Of a stretch of DNA of 64,000 nt, positions 60,931 to 64,000 are shown piece by piece. The DNA lies in NCBI GenBank assembly GCA_950295325.1, contig OX485808.1, positions 28,664,527-28,728,526 on the forward strand. The letters run 5' to 3'. The position numbers and the translations under genes were made by a program. Every line of letters begins with the position of its first letter. Position 1 is the stretch's first letter. The DNA comes from Polytrichum commune. Lineage: Eukaryota > Streptophyta > Polytrichopsida > Polytrichales > Polytrichaceae. Below the pieces are notes generated by a model that saw only the letters and a program-made list of their open reading frames with translations, made no database searches and was not told the DNA's origin.

Positions 60931-62510
60931 TGGGAAGAGTAAGTTGACGGTGGAATAAGGGAGGTGGGTCTTAAATGGTTACTTTTCCAACTAGCCCACT
61001 TCTCCTAGGATATGAAACACGCGATTTGTACAAGATGTTTAGCATATTAGATGATTCTCATTAGCAATTGAAAGGGGATTTCAACACACCAAGATACCTT
61101 ATATGTTATTTGAGTTCGGTATGCAAGAATCTCTATTGGCGGATGGCCCAAAACCAACACATGATATTCATGTTGAGGTGGTGGACACTCTTAGAGTGTA
61201 CGTGTACTTATTGTCGTAGATTTCACAATGTTGGTGTTGGCTCTAGCACCGTGTATTCTCATGTGACCCTGTAGTGGGCACTTCCAACTCCACACGCAAT
61301 TTGGCTGTTGGATGAGATCACAACGCGTCTCACCTGGATGACAATTGTGAATTATGAGAATTGTCGTTTCAATCGTCAAAATCGGAGTTGAGATGCAAAA
61401 GTTATAAAGGCTCAAAGTGGATATCATTTTCCTCTTTATATGATTACATGAACCCTCCCATTGTGTTAGATGTTGAACCTAGAAAGTTGAACATAGGCAC
61501 CTATAATGTGAGAACATAATTAAGATTTGTCATGACGGATGTGTTTATGTTGTCCATCTTTCACTTTGAGCTTTGTCATGTACCACTAGAGTATAGGTAC
61601 CCTGTTAAGATGGGTGACGACATAAGACCCACACATTTTATTGAAGTACCCCGACACTTCTCACATTTCAAAGCTAGAAAGTGACATAGTTGTAGTACAA
61701 GAGCATTTCATGCACATGAAAAAAAATGCTATCACATGGGCATCTAGACTTGTAGAAGATGACAAAGTATCTTCTCTTTATGATCAAACAACATAACATG
61801 TACGGGAGATATTGGAGAGTGAAAATTGTAGAATACGTTTAAATTTGAGCAATATGGAAGAAAGTAAGCACAAAAACACTCTCCAACTAACGCAAGGATT
61901 TTTTTTAAATACACAAGTTTGGGAGCACACCGCATATGATAGAAGCTTGGAGGGTAGGCAAGTTCAATATAACGAGACCTCACCCAATTATGTTCAAATG
62001 CTTCGATTGGGAACCAAAAATTGCCTACTTCCGAGACCGCAAGAAACTAGTAGGTGTTGAAATTGGACTAGCTAAGGATATGATATCAACGGAAAATGGG
62101 AGAAAAAACGGAAGAACTTTGGGAGATGGGGAAAATAGTCAATATCATACGTGGAGGAATTGTAGCACTTGAGGATGGGACAAAAATTGGTCAGACAACA
62201 TGACACACAAGCACACATTCATTGAAACAACACCAGAAGACGGCCTTCAACTTCAAAATTTGTGCCTCATTTCATTTGTCGCTTGGAATTGTGTAATTTA
62301 TTTTATGCATGACAATATTTTAATAAAAATCCAACAATAGATATAATGTTTACGTAGAAACATGGGAGAAAGATGGAATTTGTGTGCAAAAACTCTAGGA
62401 TATAATCATTAATCTATTGCACAATATGAATTTGGCAACGTAAAATCATGCACCACTACTCAAGGGCATGGAGGTACTGATGTATTTATTAGGAAATCCT
62501 CATGTACATG

Positions 62511-62549
<39 letters not shown>

Positions 62550-63132
62550 TACACAAACACACACATGTGGATTAGGATCCACAAGGATAAAGGTCTCTCC
62601 ACAAGTACGTTTATTTATTTATTTTTATGGCTATATGCTATTTCCCTTTATCTGGCGCCAAAAGCTACACTATGACCTCTCTAATACCATGCATGTGGCA
62701 ACCCAAGCGCATGTGATATTAAGGAGGTTTGCAGGGCTAACATGGATGCATGATAATGGAGGATATAGTGTAGTGTGTGACATTAAGGATGATTCCCAAA
62801 TTGATTATTCCATACATGGGACATAGATAATCTCCCAAAGTTGTACACATATGCAAAGCTCAAACTTTCTAGGATGCGTTTGTTTATAATTTCATAACAA
62901 CACTTGCAAAATGGCAAGAATAAGTACAAGTACAACACATACTTCTACATATATAACATGTAAATTATCACTATCAACCATGCAACATATAACTCTTGAT
63001 ATTAGACTTCCTAGTGGCAATTATATGAGCAACACACGTTCTAGACAATTCATCACAAATGTGCTCCACTTGCAACAACTCAACACAATAAAAATTGTAT
63101 GAACCTTCACCTATAATGAAATTGAAGTATAT
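60931..63132. other. Intergenic stretch with possible degraded coding sequence
   Basis: No gene can be called. Around 61440-61680 one frame reads in protein-like pieces (MNPPIVLDVEPRKLNIGTYN, then VPLEYRYPVKMGDDIRPTHF) between stops, perhaps an old transposon. A (TC)n microsatellite lies at 62513-62546. Confidence 0.4.
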
Positions 63133-63135
63133 TGA

Positions 63136-63528
63136 GGGCCGCTTTGAACGGGGTCCCAAGTCCTCAGTCCCAAGTCACTTGAGGTCAATCCATGCAATAT
63201 TAGATGTTGAGCGCTTGGAAGTTAGGACTTACCACTTCACACGGGATCCCAAACCCTAAGCCCCAAGTATGACATGGATGCCTACATGGCAACATTTTTT
63301 TGGAGGTGAGGCTCAGGACTTGTGTTGAGAGTTGGGTCAAAAACCAGACCCAACTCTCAACACAAGCCCCGTGAATATATTTACATAAAATTATCAAGAT
63401 CCGACTTTAATGATAATTAACCATATGTTTAACGATTTCTTGAGGCTCAAAAGTTGGGACGTTGCCTCCATGTTGGGACTTGCTAACATGAGTGAGACTT
63501 AGGGTTTGGGACCCGTGTGAACCGGCCC
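63136..63528. mobile_element. PIF-like MITE, 393 bp, TSD TGA, with inner perfect hairpin
   Basis: The left end GGGCCGCTTTGAACGGGG and reverse-complemented right end GGGCCGGTTCACACGGG pair. TGA lies at 63133-63135 and 63529-63531. Inside, 63319-63338 is the exact reverse complement of 63347-63366 with an 8-base loop. Confidence 0.75.
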
Positions 63529-63800
63529 TGAAAAATACAGGATTTCTCTCAAGCAAAATAATTCCCTTAATTTTGTCGAAGGCACTGTCCTCAAATTCTA
63601 TCAAAGTTTGTAAACAACGAGCCAAAGCTGGGACACATGTCTAGGACAAGGTTTCAATGTCCCGTTCCGTCCCAACGTTGAAAACAAAACAAAAGCCACT
63701 TGGTCAGTTGCTAGTAGTGACAGTTCACACCACATTGCAGAGCTACATCAACAGTTCTAACCTTGTAAATATAAGTCGCATATTTACGTACCAGACCTCA

Positions 63801-64000
63801 GGGCCACTTCCCACACGAGACTGAGAGCCCGTGACCATTGCACTCCAAGCACTCTCATTGGTGGAAAAGGCGGAGCCAGTCCAAGTTTGCTTCCCACTAC
63901 GCTTGAGGGACCATCAGATTATGTAAATACAAGATGTATGTAAAGTCTACATGGATTCCTACACGGCATCGAATGGATCGTGTTTCAACGTCACTTGAAC
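63801..64000. mobile_element. PIF/Harbinger-like MITE, left part only (window edge)
   Basis: It starts GGGCCACTTCCCACACGAG after TCA and aligns with the left 200 bases of 24192-24694 and 59339-59835 in the same orientation. The right end lies beyond the window. Confidence 0.75.

Overview
This 64 kb window is nuclear DNA of a land plant, most likely a seedless one. It is AT-rich, its genes have GT-AG introns, and most of it is transposon debris. The best lineage clue is the cytochrome-b5 fused front-end desaturase at 18.3-23.0 kb. Its long N-terminal extension, tiny first exon and sequence match the moss (Physcomitrium/Ceratodon) delta-6 desaturase as I remember it. I therefore suggest a moss or close bryophyte; a lycophyte or fern is not excluded.

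Two host genes are well supported, both on the minus strand. (1) 455-5414 holds a five-exon gene for a secreted TolB/DPP6-N-like beta-propeller protein of about 718 residues, resembling Arabidopsis At1g21670/At1g21680. (2) 18333-23013 holds a six-exon, 522-residue delta-6-type acyl-lipid desaturase with HPGG and three histidine boxes. It has a GC-rich CT-repeat leader and a dead duplicate of exon 3 inside intron 3. The two genes show no functional link.

The rest is mobile or repetitive. 0-18 kb has a hairpin at 6.1 kb, an inverted repeat at 7.4-7.8 kb, a Tigger/pogo remnant at 13.0-14.3 kb and several MITEs. 24-30 kb has a MITE beside a 240-bp tandem array, a Mutator-like MITE with a 9-bp target duplication and a foldback hairpin. 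31.0-38.6 kb is a degenerate Ty1/copia retrotransposon on the minus strand with both LTRs. One LTR holds a hAT-type MITE with an 8-bp TSD, and the reverse transcriptase is split by a 1.58-kb LTR-like insertion with a 5-bp TSD. 39.4-44.3 kb is an almost complete 4.87-kb piggyBac element with TTAA target duplications; its intron-containing transposase is broken by stops and a frameshift. 44.5-46.3 kb is a PIF/Harbinger-like MITE interrupted by a second copy of the LTR-like element; an uninterrupted MITE copy of the same length lies at 50.2 kb. 56.3-58.8 kb is a second Tigger/pogo remnant. 59.2-60.9 kb is a cluster of foldback repeats with strong palindromes. 63.1-64.0 kb holds two more MITEs, the last cut by the window edge.

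No tRNA, rRNA, CRISPR or prokaryotic feature was seen. I did not find a new multi-gene system. The most noteworthy items are the piggyBac element with its extra unrecognised ORFs, the duplicated pseudo-exon in the desaturase gene, the unnamed LTR-like family with clean 5-bp duplications, and the palindromes and hairpins that could feed small RNAs.
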